64,000 bases of DNA from Algoriphagus sp. CAU 1675 (GTDB taxonomy: Bacteria > Bacteroidota > Bacteroidia > Cytophagales > Cyclobacteriaceae): the NCBI RefSeq assembly GCF_029222925.1, contig NZ_JARHUI010000001.1, forward strand, positions 496,986 through 560,985, read 5' to 3'. The translations under genes and the position numbers were made by a program. Positions 55,611 through 64,000 of this stretch are shown in pieces. The notes beneath the pieces are model-generated. The model was given only the letters and a program-made list of their open reading frames with translations, was not told the origin of the DNA and made no database searches. How positions within the stretch are numbered: position 1 is the stretch's first letter; every line of letters starts with the position of its first letter.

Positions 55611-57983
55611 TCAGGTGTTTTTTGATTCGGCGAGCAACATGTTTTCAATTCCTTTCATCAAGGCGTCGGGATTGAAGGAAATACTATTGATTCCCTGTGC
55701 GATCAGGAACTGAGCAAAGTTGGGGTTGTCACTGGGCGCCTGTCCGCAAAGTCCGATTTTTTTACCGGAGTTTTTTGCAGCGTGGATGACTTCGCTGATC
55801 ATGCTTTTTACGGCAGGGTTGTTTTCGTCGAAGAGGCCGCTGAGGACTTCCGAATCCCGGTCTACTCCAAGAGTTAATTGGGTCAGGTCATTGGAGCCTA
55901 TGGAGAATCCATCGAATATTTCCGCAAATTCCTTGGCCAGGATGACATTGGAGGGGATCTCTGCCATTACGTAAATCTCTAAGTCCTTTTCTCCTTGTTT
56001 GAGGCCAAAGGATTCCATGATCTTGATGACTTTTTTGCCCTCTTCCAGCGTGCGGCAGAATGGGATCATGAGTTTCACATTGTGGAAGCCCATTTCTTCC
56101 CTGACCCGTTTCATTGCCTCGCATTCCAGGCGAAAACCTTCCTGATAGCGCTCGTTGTAATACCTGGAAGCCCCTCTAAATCCCAGCATGGGATTTTCTT
56201 CCTCCACTTCAAACTGCCGGCCCCCGATGAGATTTGCATATTCGTTGGTTTTGAAATCACTCATCCGGACGATCACATCCTGGGGATAAAAGGCTGCGGC
56301 AATCATTCCAATAGATTGGGACAGCTTGTCCACGAAATATTCCTTTTTGTCCTCATAGCCGAAGCAGAGTTCCCGGATTTGCTTTTTGACAGCTTTATCC
56401 TTGAGCTTGTCAAAGTGTACTAAAGCCATGGGATGGATCCGGATGCTGTTGTTGATGATAAATTCCATCCGCATCAAGCCAACTCCCCTATTGGGATAAA
56501 AGGATAGATTAAAAGCCTGTTCCGGGTCCGCCAGAATCAACATGGGATCGGTTTTGGGCATGGGCATATTTCGGAAGTTGTGCTTTCTGGTTTCCCAGTT
56601 CAACTTCCCCTTATAGACTTTCCCTGTCTTTCCACCTGAATTATCCAAAGTGATCAGATCCCCGGTTTTGAGGAGGGAAGTGGCATTTTCAGCCCCCACG
56701 ACTGCAAGGGCTCCAACTTCCCTAGCGACGATTGCGGCATGGCTGGTACGTCCTCCTTTGGCGGTGATGATGGCTCCAGCTTTTTTCATAATGGGATCCC
56801 AATCCGGGTTGGTCACTTCAGTAACTAGAATTTCCCCTTTTTTAAGGAGTTGTGCTTCTTGGGGAGATTGGAGTACCCGTACTTTTCCCGAAATAATCCC
56901 AGATCCAATAGAATTACCTCGCACTATTTCTTCGCCCTTTTCCTTGAGCAAATATTCCATAACAAGGAAGGGGTCCCGTTCGGAATGAATGGTTTCGGGC
57001 CTTGCCTGCACGATGTAGAGCTTTTCGCTTTTTCCATCCTTTGCCCATTCTATGTCCATGGGAACTCCATAATGCTCTTCAATCAAAATAGCCCAATCGG
57101 CAAGTTCTGTTATTTCTTCATCATTCAGGACGAACTGACGCTGTTTTTGAATAGGAGTTGGGGTATTTTTGACCCCGCCAGTTTTGGAATAGATCAGGGT
57201 TTGGGTTTTGGAGCCGGTTTTTTTGGAAAGTATGGCTCTTTGTTTCTTTCTCAGGCCTGGTTTATAAACCAAAAATTCATCCGGGATTACTTTTCCCTGA
57301 ACGATATTTTCCCCCAGCCCCCAACAGCCAGTGATCAGGACCACCTCTTTGAATCCTGATTCCGGCTCGATGGAAAAACAAACACCGCTGCTGGCTAAAT
57401 CCGCCCGGACCATGACTTGAACTCCTACAGATAAGGCAATTTCAATTTTATCGAAACCTTTGTCGATTCTGTATTTGATTGCCCGTGCGTTGTAAAGAGA
57501 AGCAAAACAGGAACTGACAGCATGAAGCAAGGCCTTCTCTCCTTGAATATTGAGAAAGGATTCATGTAGTCCTGCGAAACTGGCACCGGGAAGGTCCTCG
57601 GCTGTAGCGCTGCTTCGGACTGCCAAATCAGGCTTGAATCCATTGGATTTCTCTAATTCAGCATGTGCCTTTCGGATTTCCTTTATAAGTTGTTCGGGAA
57701 TATTTCCACTCAGGATTTTCTTTTTAATCCCATTGGAAATCGAAAGAAGATTTGAGTAATTGACTTTGTCGAGTTTGTCCAGCTTTTCCTGTATCACTTC
57801 CGCAAGCCTGTTTTCTTCAATAAAAAGTCTGTAAGCGTCCGCAGTAAGTGCAAATCCATCGGGGATTCGTATGCCTTTTGGGGTCAAATTTTGATACATT
57901 TCACCCAAAGAGGCGTTTTTTCCTCCGACTAAGGGCAGATCTTTAATCCCTACCTGCGAAAATTTTTTGATCAAGGCTTCCAT
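55611..57983 (-). CDS. ppsA: phosphoenolpyruvate synthase
   Basis: A 790-residue enzyme that makes PEP from pyruvate and ATP (gluconeogenesis). N-terminal ATP-grasp region with VRSSATAEDLPGASFAGLHES, the swivelling phosphohistidine domain with H415 in GGRTSHAAIVARE, and the C-terminal PEP-binding barrel (SIGSNDLTQLTLGVDRDS, with catalytic cysteine in IGLCGQAPSD) are all in order and full length. Own promoter region; no neighbour relation evident. Confidence 0.96.
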   Translation of the reverse strand: MEALIKKFSQVGIKDLPLVGGKNASLGEMYQNLTPKGIRIPDGFALTADAYRLFIEENRLAEVIQEKLDKLDKVNYSNLLSISNGIKKKILSGNIPEQLIKEIRKAHAELEKSNGFKPDLAVRSSATAEDLPGASFAGLHESFLNIQGEKALLHAVSSCFASLYNARAIKYRIDKGFDKIEIALSVGVQVMVRADLASSGVCFSIEPESGFKEVVLITGCWGLGENIVQGKVIPDEFLVYKPGLRKKQRAILSKKTGSKTQTLIYSKTGGVKNTPTPIQKQRQFVLNDEEITELADWAILIEEHYGVPMDIEWAKDGKSEKLYIVQARPETIHSERDPFLVMEYLLKEKGEEIVRGNSIGSGIISGKVRVLQSPQEAQLLKKGEILVTEVTNPDWDPIMKKAGAIITAKGGRTSHAAIVAREVGALAVVGAENATSLLKTGDLITLDNSGGKTGKVYKGKLNWETRKHNFRNMPMPKTDPMLILADPEQAFNLSFYPNRGVGLMRMEFIINNSIRIHPMALVHFDKLKDKAVKKQIRELCFGYEDKKEYFVDKLSQSIGMIAAAFYPQDVIVRMSDFKTNEYANLIGGRQFEVEEENPMLGFRGASRYYNERYQEGFRLECEAMKRVREEMGFHNVKLMIPFCRTLEEGKKVIKIMESFGLKQGEKDLEIYVMAEIPSNVILAKEFAEIFDGFSIGSNDLTQLTLGVDRDSEVLSGLFDENNPAVKSMISEVIHAAKNSGKKIGLCGQAPSDNPNFAQFLIAQGINSISFNPDALMKGIENMLLAESKNT

Positions 57984-58239
57984 GATTTTTGAATGTATAC
58001 AAAAGTTAAGGAATGATTTTCTTATAACTGAAAGGAATTATTCATTCTTCTTTTGTTTAGAGTCAAAACAAAATTCTGAATTAGTCTTCTGCTTTAGTAT
58101 TGTAGTAAATAAAGAGGAGAGAAGGCAAAACAATTATGTATATATGACTATACCTATAAAAATTGTACTTGATTGATATTTAAGAGAGTTTTTTTAAAAA
58201 AAAGAATATTGAATCTAACAAGTAGAGCCCGGAAATTAG

Positions 58240-58253
58240 GTGATAAAAATCAC
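58240..58253. promoter_or_regulatory. palindrome resembling an FNR/CRP-type operator
   Basis: GTGAT AAAA ATCAC is a perfect inverted repeat in a 14-bp stretch, close to the FNR consensus TTGAT-N4-ATCAA. It lies about 45 bases before a TACATTTG -7 box and 89 before the first YceI start. Confidence 0.4.
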
Positions 58254-58297
58254 TTTTTTCTGCAATTCTTGTCAACTTTTAGTTCCGTTGGTGCCTC

Positions 58298-58305
58298 TAC
58301 ATTTG
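58298..58305 (+). promoter_or_regulatory. candidate -7 box of the YceI-porin-YceI cluster
   Basis: TACATTTG fits TAnnTTTG exactly; the ATG follows at 58342, giving a plausible leader of about 30 bases. The palindrome at 58240 would be about 65 bases upstream of the predicted start site. Confidence 0.5.
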
Positions 58306-58341
58306 ATCTATCAAAAGGAAAAAACCAAACCTTTAAACGTT

Positions 58342-58929
58342 ATGAAAAGGTCAAATCTAATAGGAAACCTGATACTTATGGGACTGTTGCTATTCCTTGG
58401 TCTACAGGTTCAAGCACAACAAACATTCAAGCTTTCTGGAGTTCCTGAGATAAAAGTCTCCGGTACATCTACCATCCATGACTGGCACATGGTTGCAAAA
58501 GATGGAATTAAAGGCCAGGCAAGTGTAAGTCTGGAAAACAACAAGATCTCCGGGATTCAATCCTTGGTGCTGGAAGTGCCGGTAAAGAGTCTGAAAAGCG
58601 GTAAGTCCTCTATGGACAAAAATGCTTACGAGGCCCTTGTTATGGAAAAATTTCCAGTGATCCGGTTTCAACTCCTTGAGGTCAACCAAATCACAGGCGA
58701 TCTCATCAAAGCCAAAGGTAAGTTGACGATATCCGGCACTTCTCGGGATATCACAATGGATGTTCGCTATAAATTGACAGGGAACACGGTACAGTTTACA
58801 GGAACCCATCCCATAAAATTCACACAGTTTTCATTGGATCCGCCTACTGCGGTATTCAATACCATAAAAACCGGGGATGAACTCAACATCTCCTTCAATA
58901 CCACATTTTCCCAAGAAATTAATCCTTAA
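58342..58929 (+). CDS. YceI-family periplasmic protein
   Basis: A 195-residue protein from the ATG at 58342 (MKRSNLIGNLILMGL), with signal peptide cleaved after VQAQ. A longer upstream frame lacks a credible start. The lipocalin-like YceI fold is shown by VSGTSTIHDWHM and the KGKLTISGTSRDI segment; such proteins bind isoprenoid-like or other lipids. It is 12 bases upstream of a porin-like gene. Confidence 0.85.
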   Translation: MKRSNLIGNLILMGLLLFLGLQVQAQQTFKLSGVPEIKVSGTSTIHDWHMVAKDGIKGQASVSLENNKISGIQSLVLEVPVKSLKSGKSSMDKNAYEALVMEKFPVIRFQLLEVNQITGDLIKAKGKLTISGTSRDITMDVRYKLTGNTVQFTGTHPIKFTQFSLDPPTAVFNTIKTGDELNISFNTTFSQEINP

Positions 58930-58941
58930 TTCAAATTAGCT

Positions 58942-60216
58942 ATGAAAAAGCATCTAACATGGTTAAGTGCTGGAGCATTTGTGCTCGCATCTTTGACCTC
59001 CGGGGCGGTTTTTGCCCAGGATCAGGAAACCGACCTTCAGTATTTTAGACAAAACAGCAAAGAAGGTCTGAATGTATTCGAAACTCCAAAAGAGGCAAAA
59101 GGTACTTTCGAGAAAGTAAAAGTAGTAGTAGGGGGTGATTTTGCACTGCAATTCCAGTCTATCAACCACTCCAATGCATTGAACAATCTGGTGGATCTGG
59201 GTTCTAATATCAACCTTCCAACTGCCAACTTGAATATCAATACCCAATTGGCTGATGGATTGAGATTGCATCTGAGAACTTATCTCTCTGCCAAACACCA
59301 CAACGAAGCTTGGGTAAAAGGCGGTCACATGCAAATTGACAAGCTGGACTTCATCAAGCCGGGCTTCTTGGAGGAATTCATGAAAGTTGCCACCATTACC
59401 GTCGGTATGGATGAGTTCAACTATGGTGATGCTCACTTCAGAAGATCCGACAACGCAAGGGTACTATTCAACCCATTTGTAGGTAACTATATCATGGATT
59501 CATTTTCAACAGAAGCATTTGGTGAAGTGACTATTCAGAGCAATGGATTCATCGGAGTGGTAGGTGTGACTAACGGTAAACTTAACCAGAGCGTGGTAGT
59601 AAATTCAACTACTGACAACAAACTGTCCTTCTATGGTAAACTTGGCTTTGACAAGCAGATCAATGAAGATTTCAGATTCAGGTTGACAGGTTCTTGGTAC
59701 ATGAACAATGGGCTTTCTACCGGTACTTACCTATACGGTGGTGACCGTGGCGGCTCCAGATACTATGGTATAATGCAGGCATTGGAAGGTACAGCCAGTG
59801 ACTTTGAAGGCAGATTCAACCCAAGATTTAAGCAAATGACTGCGATACAAATCAACCCTTTTATTAAATTTAAAGGATTGGAGTTCTTCGGAATTATCGA
59901 AAATGTTGGAAACTCCGAAGATCAGGGTAACGGATCTTTCACCCAATTGGCTGGTGAAGCGCTCTATAGATTCGGAACTACCGAGCAGTTTTACCTAGGT
60001 GGCCGTTACAATACTGTATCAGGAAATTCAGTTGAAAACGGAGACGATATTAAAATCAACCGTGTGAACATTGGCGGTGGTTGGTTTATGACTAACAACG
60101 TGTTGATCAAGTTGGAATACATGAACCAGCAATATAAGGAGGGCTTTGCCGCTGACAGCAAATACAACGGCGGTGAATTCAAAGGTGTGAATATTGAAGC
60201 TGCTATCAGCTTCTAA
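58942..60216 (+). CDS. outer-membrane porin-like barrel protein
   Basis: A 424-residue protein with signal peptide (cleaved after VFAQ) and a strongly beta-stranded body rich in Gly, Asn and aromatic residues (VVVGGDFALQFQ, TQLADGLRLHLRTYLSAK), ending in VNIEAAISF with terminal aromatic residue. Looks like a 16-strand general or phosphate/alginate-type porin. Linked to YceI genes on both sides; a terminator follows. Confidence 0.8.
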   Translation: MKKHLTWLSAGAFVLASLTSGAVFAQDQETDLQYFRQNSKEGLNVFETPKEAKGTFEKVKVVVGGDFALQFQSINHSNALNNLVDLGSNINLPTANLNINTQLADGLRLHLRTYLSAKHHNEAWVKGGHMQIDKLDFIKPGFLEEFMKVATITVGMDEFNYGDAHFRRSDNARVLFNPFVGNYIMDSFSTEAFGEVTIQSNGFIGVVGVTNGKLNQSVVVNSTTDNKLSFYGKLGFDKQINEDFRFRLTGSWYMNNGLSTGTYLYGGDRGGSRYYGIMQALEGTASDFEGRFNPRFKQMTAIQINPFIKFKGLEFFGIIENVGNSEDQGNGSFTQLAGEALYRFGTTEQFYLGGRYNTVSGNSVENGDDIKINRVNIGGGWFMTNNVLIKLEYMNQQYKEGFAADSKYNGGEFKGVNIEAAISF

Positions 60217-60235
60217 GAGTAGAATTTTAAAAATC

Positions 60236-60264
60236 AAAGCCGGCTCCTGAAGGAGTCGGCTTTT
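60236..60264 (+). terminator. rho-independent terminator after the porin gene
   Basis: AAAGCCGGCTCC pairs with GGAGTCGGCTTT around TGAA (one G-T pair). It lies between the porin and the second YceI gene, so the latter may be transcribed by read-through or separately. Confidence 0.8.
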
Positions 60265-60279
60265 CAAACGTTTCAGGCC

Positions 60280-60870
60280 ATGTTGACAATTCCCAGTATC
60301 TGGCTTGCTTTGGGCATGTTGCTAGCAGCACCTGCCAAAGACAAAGAGGTGACCCGATGGAAAGTATCTACCGAAAGTGTAGTGGAAATCCTTGGGAGTA
60401 CCAACGTAAACGAATTTGAATGTAAATCCATCAGCTACCAAGGACAGGATTATCTACTGGAGACTTTTTATCCTGACAGAAACCAAGTGGAATGGACCGG
60501 GGAAATTGTTCTCTCTTCCGGAAATTTTGATTGCTTCAATAAGCTGATGACCCGAGATTTTTACCAAACTGTGAAGGGTGATGAGCATCCAGAAATCCGC
60601 GTTCGCTTTTTGGACCTAGTCCGTGAAAACCGCAACTCTTCCCATGAGACTCTAAGTGGAAACGTGGAGATCACATTGGCAGGTGTTTCCAGAAGATTCC
60701 CGATTACCTGTGGTTTGATCTCTTCCAAAAACGGCAAAGCCGTTCTCAACGGTGTACAAACCGTGACTTTTTCAGAATTTCAAATTGACCCTCCCGTCAA
60801 GTTTTTCGGAACTGTAAAAGTGCAAAACGCCATCAGCGTGCAATTTGGCTTGGTGCTGGAGGAAGCTTGA
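60280..60870 (+). CDS. YceI-like protein
   Basis: A 196-residue protein, signal-like N-terminus (MLTIPSIWLALGMLLAAPA), YceI-like core with STNVNEFECKSISYQG and SGNVEITLAGVSRRFPI; shorter in family motifs than the first YceI. Function unknown; pair placement around a porin suggests a shared role in lipid or redox carrier handling, which is inference. Confidence 0.75.
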   Translation: MLTIPSIWLALGMLLAAPAKDKEVTRWKVSTESVVEILGSTNVNEFECKSISYQGQDYLLETFYPDRNQVEWTGEIVLSSGNFDCFNKLMTRDFYQTVKGDEHPEIRVRFLDLVRENRNSSHETLSGNVEITLAGVSRRFPITCGLISSKNGKAVLNGVQTVTFSEFQIDPPVKFFGTVKVQNAISVQFGLVLEEA

Positions 60871-60876
60871 TCGGAC

Positions 60877-61263
60877 TTATACTGTCAATTCTATCCAATT
60901 TCCTTCCGGGTCTTCTATGATACTTTCATAATACCCGTCACCAGTAGTTCGGGGTTCTCCGATTATGGTAACTCCTTCTTTTCGGAGTCGGTGGGTATAG
61001 GCGTCCACCAGTTCTTTTGATCCTAAGGAAAGGGCAAAATGCGCCAAGCCGATTCTATTGCCCCTATTTTCGCCATGAATAGGAATATCCGCTCTGTGCA
61101 TCAATTCCAATCGGCTACCGGAGTCAGTACTTAAAAAATAGGAACTAAACCCCTTCTTAGCATTGGTATATTTTTCACCTGCGGAAAAGCCCAGACTGTT
61201 GCAATAAAAGTCCTTTATCCGCTCCAAGTCATTTACCCATATAGCGAGGTGTTCAATTGTCAT
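60877..61263 (-). CDS. VOC-superfamily (glyoxalase/bleomycin resistance-like) protein
   Basis: A 128-residue single-domain protein with start MTIEHLAIWVNDLERIKDFYCNSLGF, RLELMHR in the middle and EDPEGNWIEL at the end, matching the VOC metal-site motif (H5, E52-like and terminal E). Could be a lyase or dioxygenase. No substrate implied. Confidence 0.88.
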   Translation of the reverse strand: MTIEHLAIWVNDLERIKDFYCNSLGFSAGEKYTNAKKGFSSYFLSTDSGSRLELMHRADIPIHGENRGNRIGLAHFALSLGSKELVDAYTHRLRKEGVTIIGEPRTTGDGYYESIIEDPEGNWIELTV

Positions 61264-61296
61264 TTTTGTGGTTTTAAATGTAAAGGCTTTTGCTTC

Positions 61297-63087
61297 TCAG
61301 TCCCATTCTCTACCAACTGGGATCACTTTCCAGTTTTGGTCAAAGTAGGGAGTCTGTGAGTAAAACCACTGATACATAGCCCGGGGCGATTTGGCAAATT
61401 CCGGATCAGTAGCTTTTTTCTCCTCAAACCTGCTTTTTAATTCAGGGTTCTCCTGCAGCATTTGGGCTATCAACGGCTCCATGATATAGGTCTCCATGTA
61501 TTCAGTCTGGCTGAAGATAGTATTGAAATATCCCCATTGGAAAAAACTGTCTACTGATTCGGGTTCCATCAGAATGACTGCAAGTTCACCCAAAGCTTGG
61601 TCCGTTTTAATCCTTGCGGATCCGGCCGGAAGGGTAATGGTCCTGCTTTCCTTTTCCAGTTCAAAGGACTGTACTCTCATTTTTCCCTCATAAGGCTGAG
61701 TTCCCATTTTATAAGTTGTCACTTTTGGAAATTCCAAAGTGATGCTCTTTGGAGAAGAAAGGATTTCCAGTTCTATGCCATGGGTTTTGAGTTTGTCAAT
61801 CAGGTTCCCCCATTCCGAAGAGATCCAATAGGCTTTGGGCACGGAGACATCATAGGCAGGCTTGTCCATGAGAAGGGAGGGGACTTGCTGGGTAATGGAT
61901 TTCCCTTCCCAGATGACATAGTCATTCCCGGTAATAGTGGATGTTTCTTTTCTTGATGCTATGCCCTTAAACTCCATGGTATCGGCCGGAGCATCCCGAA
62001 ATGCATATTTAACAGTCAGGGATTCCTTGGCTTGAGCTTTGTCTTTTTTTACTGCTTCCTGAACCTCTCCAAAATGATCTGCTATGGTCCAAATTGCCTG
62101 CTCCAAGAAGATATAGGTTCCCAGGACTCTTTGCTTAAATGGCTTTAAGGAATGGTTTTCGATCAAAATCGAGGGTAAATGCCGGATATCCCCATAGGTG
62201 TGTGAGAATCTAGGGCTAAAAGAAAAAGCAACATTGCCTTCTGAAAAATCCTCATTGTTGGCTGCAAAGAGCAAAGGACCGGGGATATGGCCCCAGTCTT
62301 TCAAAGCCTGATCAACTTCCGGCTGGAAAATTTGAGAAAGGAATTCGCTGATCGCCGGGGAATAGCCTCCGGTTTTTACATATCCGTAGGTCACATCATA
62401 TTGGTAATCGGCCCCGTCAGTCACATGCACATCCACGTACAAATCCGGGTCGTAGGCATTGATGACTTCGATGACCGCTTTTGCTCCGGCAGTTTCTATT
62501 TTCGTAAAATCCCGGTTGAGATTCAGGTTTCGAGCGTTGGTTCTCCATCCCATAATTTTTGGCCCACGCTGGTTGACACGGCTAAACTCACTGGCCCGCT
62601 CATGTCCGTCTACATTGAGTATAGGAATGAACAATAGATTGGCTTCATTGAGCAATTCCCGCTTTCCCCCGAAAGCAATATCACGAAGCAGCATCATGCC
62701 GGCGTCTTTTCCATCGATCTCACCGGCGTGAATTCCTCCGTGGAATAAAATCAGCGGCTTAGGAGATTGTGCCAACTCGGCGGCGGTGAAGTCCTGGTCT
62801 GCCGATGCAATAATCATCTGAATAGCCCGGCCCTGTTCACTTTTTCCGATCTGATTCATGGCAAAAACCGGAGTGGCTTCCACTAGTTTTTCACACCAGG
62901 CCATCGTTTCATCATAGTCTGGCGACTCAGTTAAGTCGCTCAATTCCCCGGGAGTAATCCAGGGATTGGATGGGTCTGCAATGAGACTTTCGGATTTGCC
63001 ATTCCAAGGAAGCAATGGAGGAAGAACTGCCTGTGCGGAGGCCTTGGCGGATGCCAAAAGAAAAAGAAAAAGAAGCCGGATTTTCAT
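61297..63087 (-). CDS. M14-family zinc metallocarboxypeptidase, exported
   Basis: A 596-residue secreted enzyme with signal peptide (1-19). Zinc ligands H120 and E123 in HGGIHAGEIDGKDAG and a third histidine in VDVHVTDG, with GWRTNARNLNLNRDF for substrate Arg/Asn, are intact. The C-terminal third (from about 400) is an extra beta-rich region. Degrades peptides. It has a terminator-bounded upstream boundary at 63112-63147. Confidence 0.92.
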   Translation of the reverse strand: MKIRLLFLFLLASAKASAQAVLPPLLPWNGKSESLIADPSNPWITPGELSDLTESPDYDETMAWCEKLVEATPVFAMNQIGKSEQGRAIQMIIASADQDFTAAELAQSPKPLILFHGGIHAGEIDGKDAGMMLLRDIAFGGKRELLNEANLLFIPILNVDGHERASEFSRVNQRGPKIMGWRTNARNLNLNRDFTKIETAGAKAVIEVINAYDPDLYVDVHVTDGADYQYDVTYGYVKTGGYSPAISEFLSQIFQPEVDQALKDWGHIPGPLLFAANNEDFSEGNVAFSFSPRFSHTYGDIRHLPSILIENHSLKPFKQRVLGTYIFLEQAIWTIADHFGEVQEAVKKDKAQAKESLTVKYAFRDAPADTMEFKGIASRKETSTITGNDYVIWEGKSITQQVPSLLMDKPAYDVSVPKAYWISSEWGNLIDKLKTHGIELEILSSPKSITLEFPKVTTYKMGTQPYEGKMRVQSFELEKESRTITLPAGSARIKTDQALGELAVILMEPESVDSFFQWGYFNTIFSQTEYMETYIMEPLIAQMLQENPELKSRFEEKKATDPEFAKSPRAMYQWFYSQTPYFDQNWKVIPVGREWD

Positions 63088-63111
63088 ACAATTGGGATTT
63101 AACGGAAAAAT

Positions 63112-63147
63112 AAAAGCTCAGATCGGATTTTCCGACCTGAGCTTTTT
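63112..63147 (-). terminator. terminator of the alpha-glucan phosphorylase gene
   Basis: AAAAGCTCAG pairs with CTGAGCTTTT, with an inner TCGG/CCGA pair, and T-runs on both strands. It lies between the phosphorylase stop and the peptidase start. Confidence 0.85.
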
Positions 63148-63207
63148 GATTTATGTGATTTTGTTCCTCTGGGGAAGGTTTCATTCTATTGAAGAAGACT
63201 CCATGGC

Positions 63208-64000
63208 TCAATTTGAATTGTACATGAGCTCGTAATATTCCTTGGCCATTCTGTTGCTTTCAAAGTGGGCTTTTACGTCGCGCATGCCTTTTTGAACCAA
63301 TTTTCTCCAAGCCTCCTCATTGGAATAGTACAAGGGCAAAATTTCATTTTCCAAGACTTCGAATAGTTTATTCATGTCATAATTGTCTTGCTCTTGAATA
63401 TTCATGGCAGAATAATTGGCGGGAGGGACGATAAAACTGTTTACGTCACGATCTGCGAATTCGCAGATCCAACCGTCAAAAGTCGAGAAATTGACACCTC
63501 CATTCATCGCTGCGGTCATCCCCGAAGTTCCTGACGCTTCTCTAGGAACTCTGGGATTATTGAGCCAAATATCCGAAGCTTGCTTCAATCGCTTGCTTAG
63601 TGTGAGTTCATAGCCCACGCAAACCGCCACATTGGGATAGTTTTTACTGAGGTGGACCAGGTGATTGAATACGGAAATAGCGCCATAATCCATGGGGTAG
63701 GGTTTTCCAGCCCAGATGATCTGCACAGGACGTTTGGTATTCTTCATCAGCTCATCAAATCGCTTCAGATCTTGTGTGATAAGATCAGCCCTTTTGTAGG
63801 TGGCAAACCTTCTTGCCCAGACTATGGTCAGTATATCTGGATCGAAGAGTTTGCCTGTCTGGTCTGCCACAATCTCAAAAGCACGTTTTTTGAGATACCT
63901 CTTGCGATCCTTGAATCTTTCTACATCCTCTTCTTCCAAGGATCGATACAGTTGTTTGTCCGCCCAATATTTGAAATTTTGGGCGTTGGTGATGTGTGTG
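63208..64000 (-). CDS. alpha-glucan phosphorylase, C-terminal part (cut by window edge)
   Basis: The frame is open from the stop at 63208 to the right edge, about 264 codons, so the N-terminus lies outside. GFARRFATYKRA-like WARRFATYKRADLI, VPREASGTSGM and GGVNFSTFDGWICEF identify the GT35 alpha-glucan phosphorylase family, which releases glucose 1-phosphate from storage glucan. In GTSGMTAAMNG a threonine stands where phosphorylases carry the PLP-binding lysine (GTGNMK or GTSGMK), so PLP binding is doubtful. A TTG at 63939 is internal, not the true start. Confidence 0.88.
   Translation of the reverse strand, partial: THITNAQNFKYWADKQLYRSLEEEDVERFKDRKRYLKKRAFEIVADQTGKLFDPDILTIVWARRFATYKRADLITQDLKRFDELMKNTKRPVQIIWAGKPYPMDYGAISVFNHLVHLSKNYPNVAVCVGYELTLSKRLKQASDIWLNNPRVPREASGTSGMTAAMNGGVNFSTFDGWICEFADRDVNSFIVPPANYSAMNIQEQDNYDMNKLFEVLENEILPLYYSNEEAWRKLVQKGMRDVKAHFESNRMAKEYYELMYNSN

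Noticed and set aside
58173..58341. longer starts or overlapping frame before the first YceI gene
   Set aside because: The region contains the putative operator and -7 box; the signal peptide starts at the ATG at 58342.

Overview
The window reads as ordinary chromosome from a Bacteroidota bacterium, most likely order Cytophagales and close to the Cyclobacteriaceae (Algoriphagus-like). Support comes from a GldB gliding lipoprotein, a TonB-dependent receptor with a carboxypeptidase-like N-terminal domain, many lipoproteins and Tat-type small subunits, promoters resembling the Bacteroidota -7 box TAnnTTTG, and few Shine-Dalgarno sequences. No rRNA, tRNA or CRISPR array was seen. The genus is an inference.

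Layout. 1-5.0 kb: a minus-strand housekeeping run tpiA-prmA-small membrane protein-recJ-lptB-GH3 (GH3 cut by the left edge). 5-7 kb: recX converging on a carotenoid-desaturase-like gene. 7.3-9.6 kb: two paralogous Cys-containing lipoproteins, one with a Gly/His/Asp/Glu-rich insert. 9.6-10.9 kb: a REP-associated tyrosine transposase (RAYT) flanked by REP hairpins; a 325-bp block carrying the 3' tail of the transposase gene is tandemly duplicated. 11-14 kb: glycyl-tRNA synthetase and two small beta-barrel genes. 14.1-16.5 kb: an AT-rich two-gene cassette between two copies of one terminator, including an HExxH lipoprotein whose signal peptide is interrupted by a run of 11 G. 16.5-30.8 kb: GMC dehydrogenase pair, GH29 fucosidase, TonB receptor, Rieske protein, cysteine desulfurase, phosphoglucosamine mutase, MazG, RidA and FumC.

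30.8-37.8 kb is the most unusual part. An AT-rich pair, a D12-class adenine methyltransferase and a 771-residue protein with PD-(D/E)xK-like, DGQHR and HEPN-like segments, looks like an uncharacterised restriction/defence unit. It is followed by about 1.2 kb of repeat DNA containing 23 gap-free units of 21 bp (degenerate heptads with stop codons), hairpins and dispersed REP copies. A serine hydrolase, an AraC regulator and a sulfatase follow.

40-64 kb: a frameshifted TPR membrane protein, a thioesterase, a second GMC/Tat pair, CcmB, amidase, cNMP-patatin phospholipase, P1 peptidase, an nth-asnB-glycosyltransferase run, GldB, PEP synthase, a YceI-porin-YceI cluster behind a possible FNR/CRP-type palindrome, a glyoxalase-fold protein, an M14 peptidase, and the C-terminal part of an alpha-glucan phosphorylase (cut by the right edge) in which threonine occupies the usual PLP-lysine position.

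On the function side, the window mixes central carbon metabolism (tpiA, fumC, ppsA), envelope and lipoprotein biology, glycan scavenging (fucosidase, sulfatase) and mobile or defence DNA concentrated at 9.6-16.5 and 30.8-37.8 kb.
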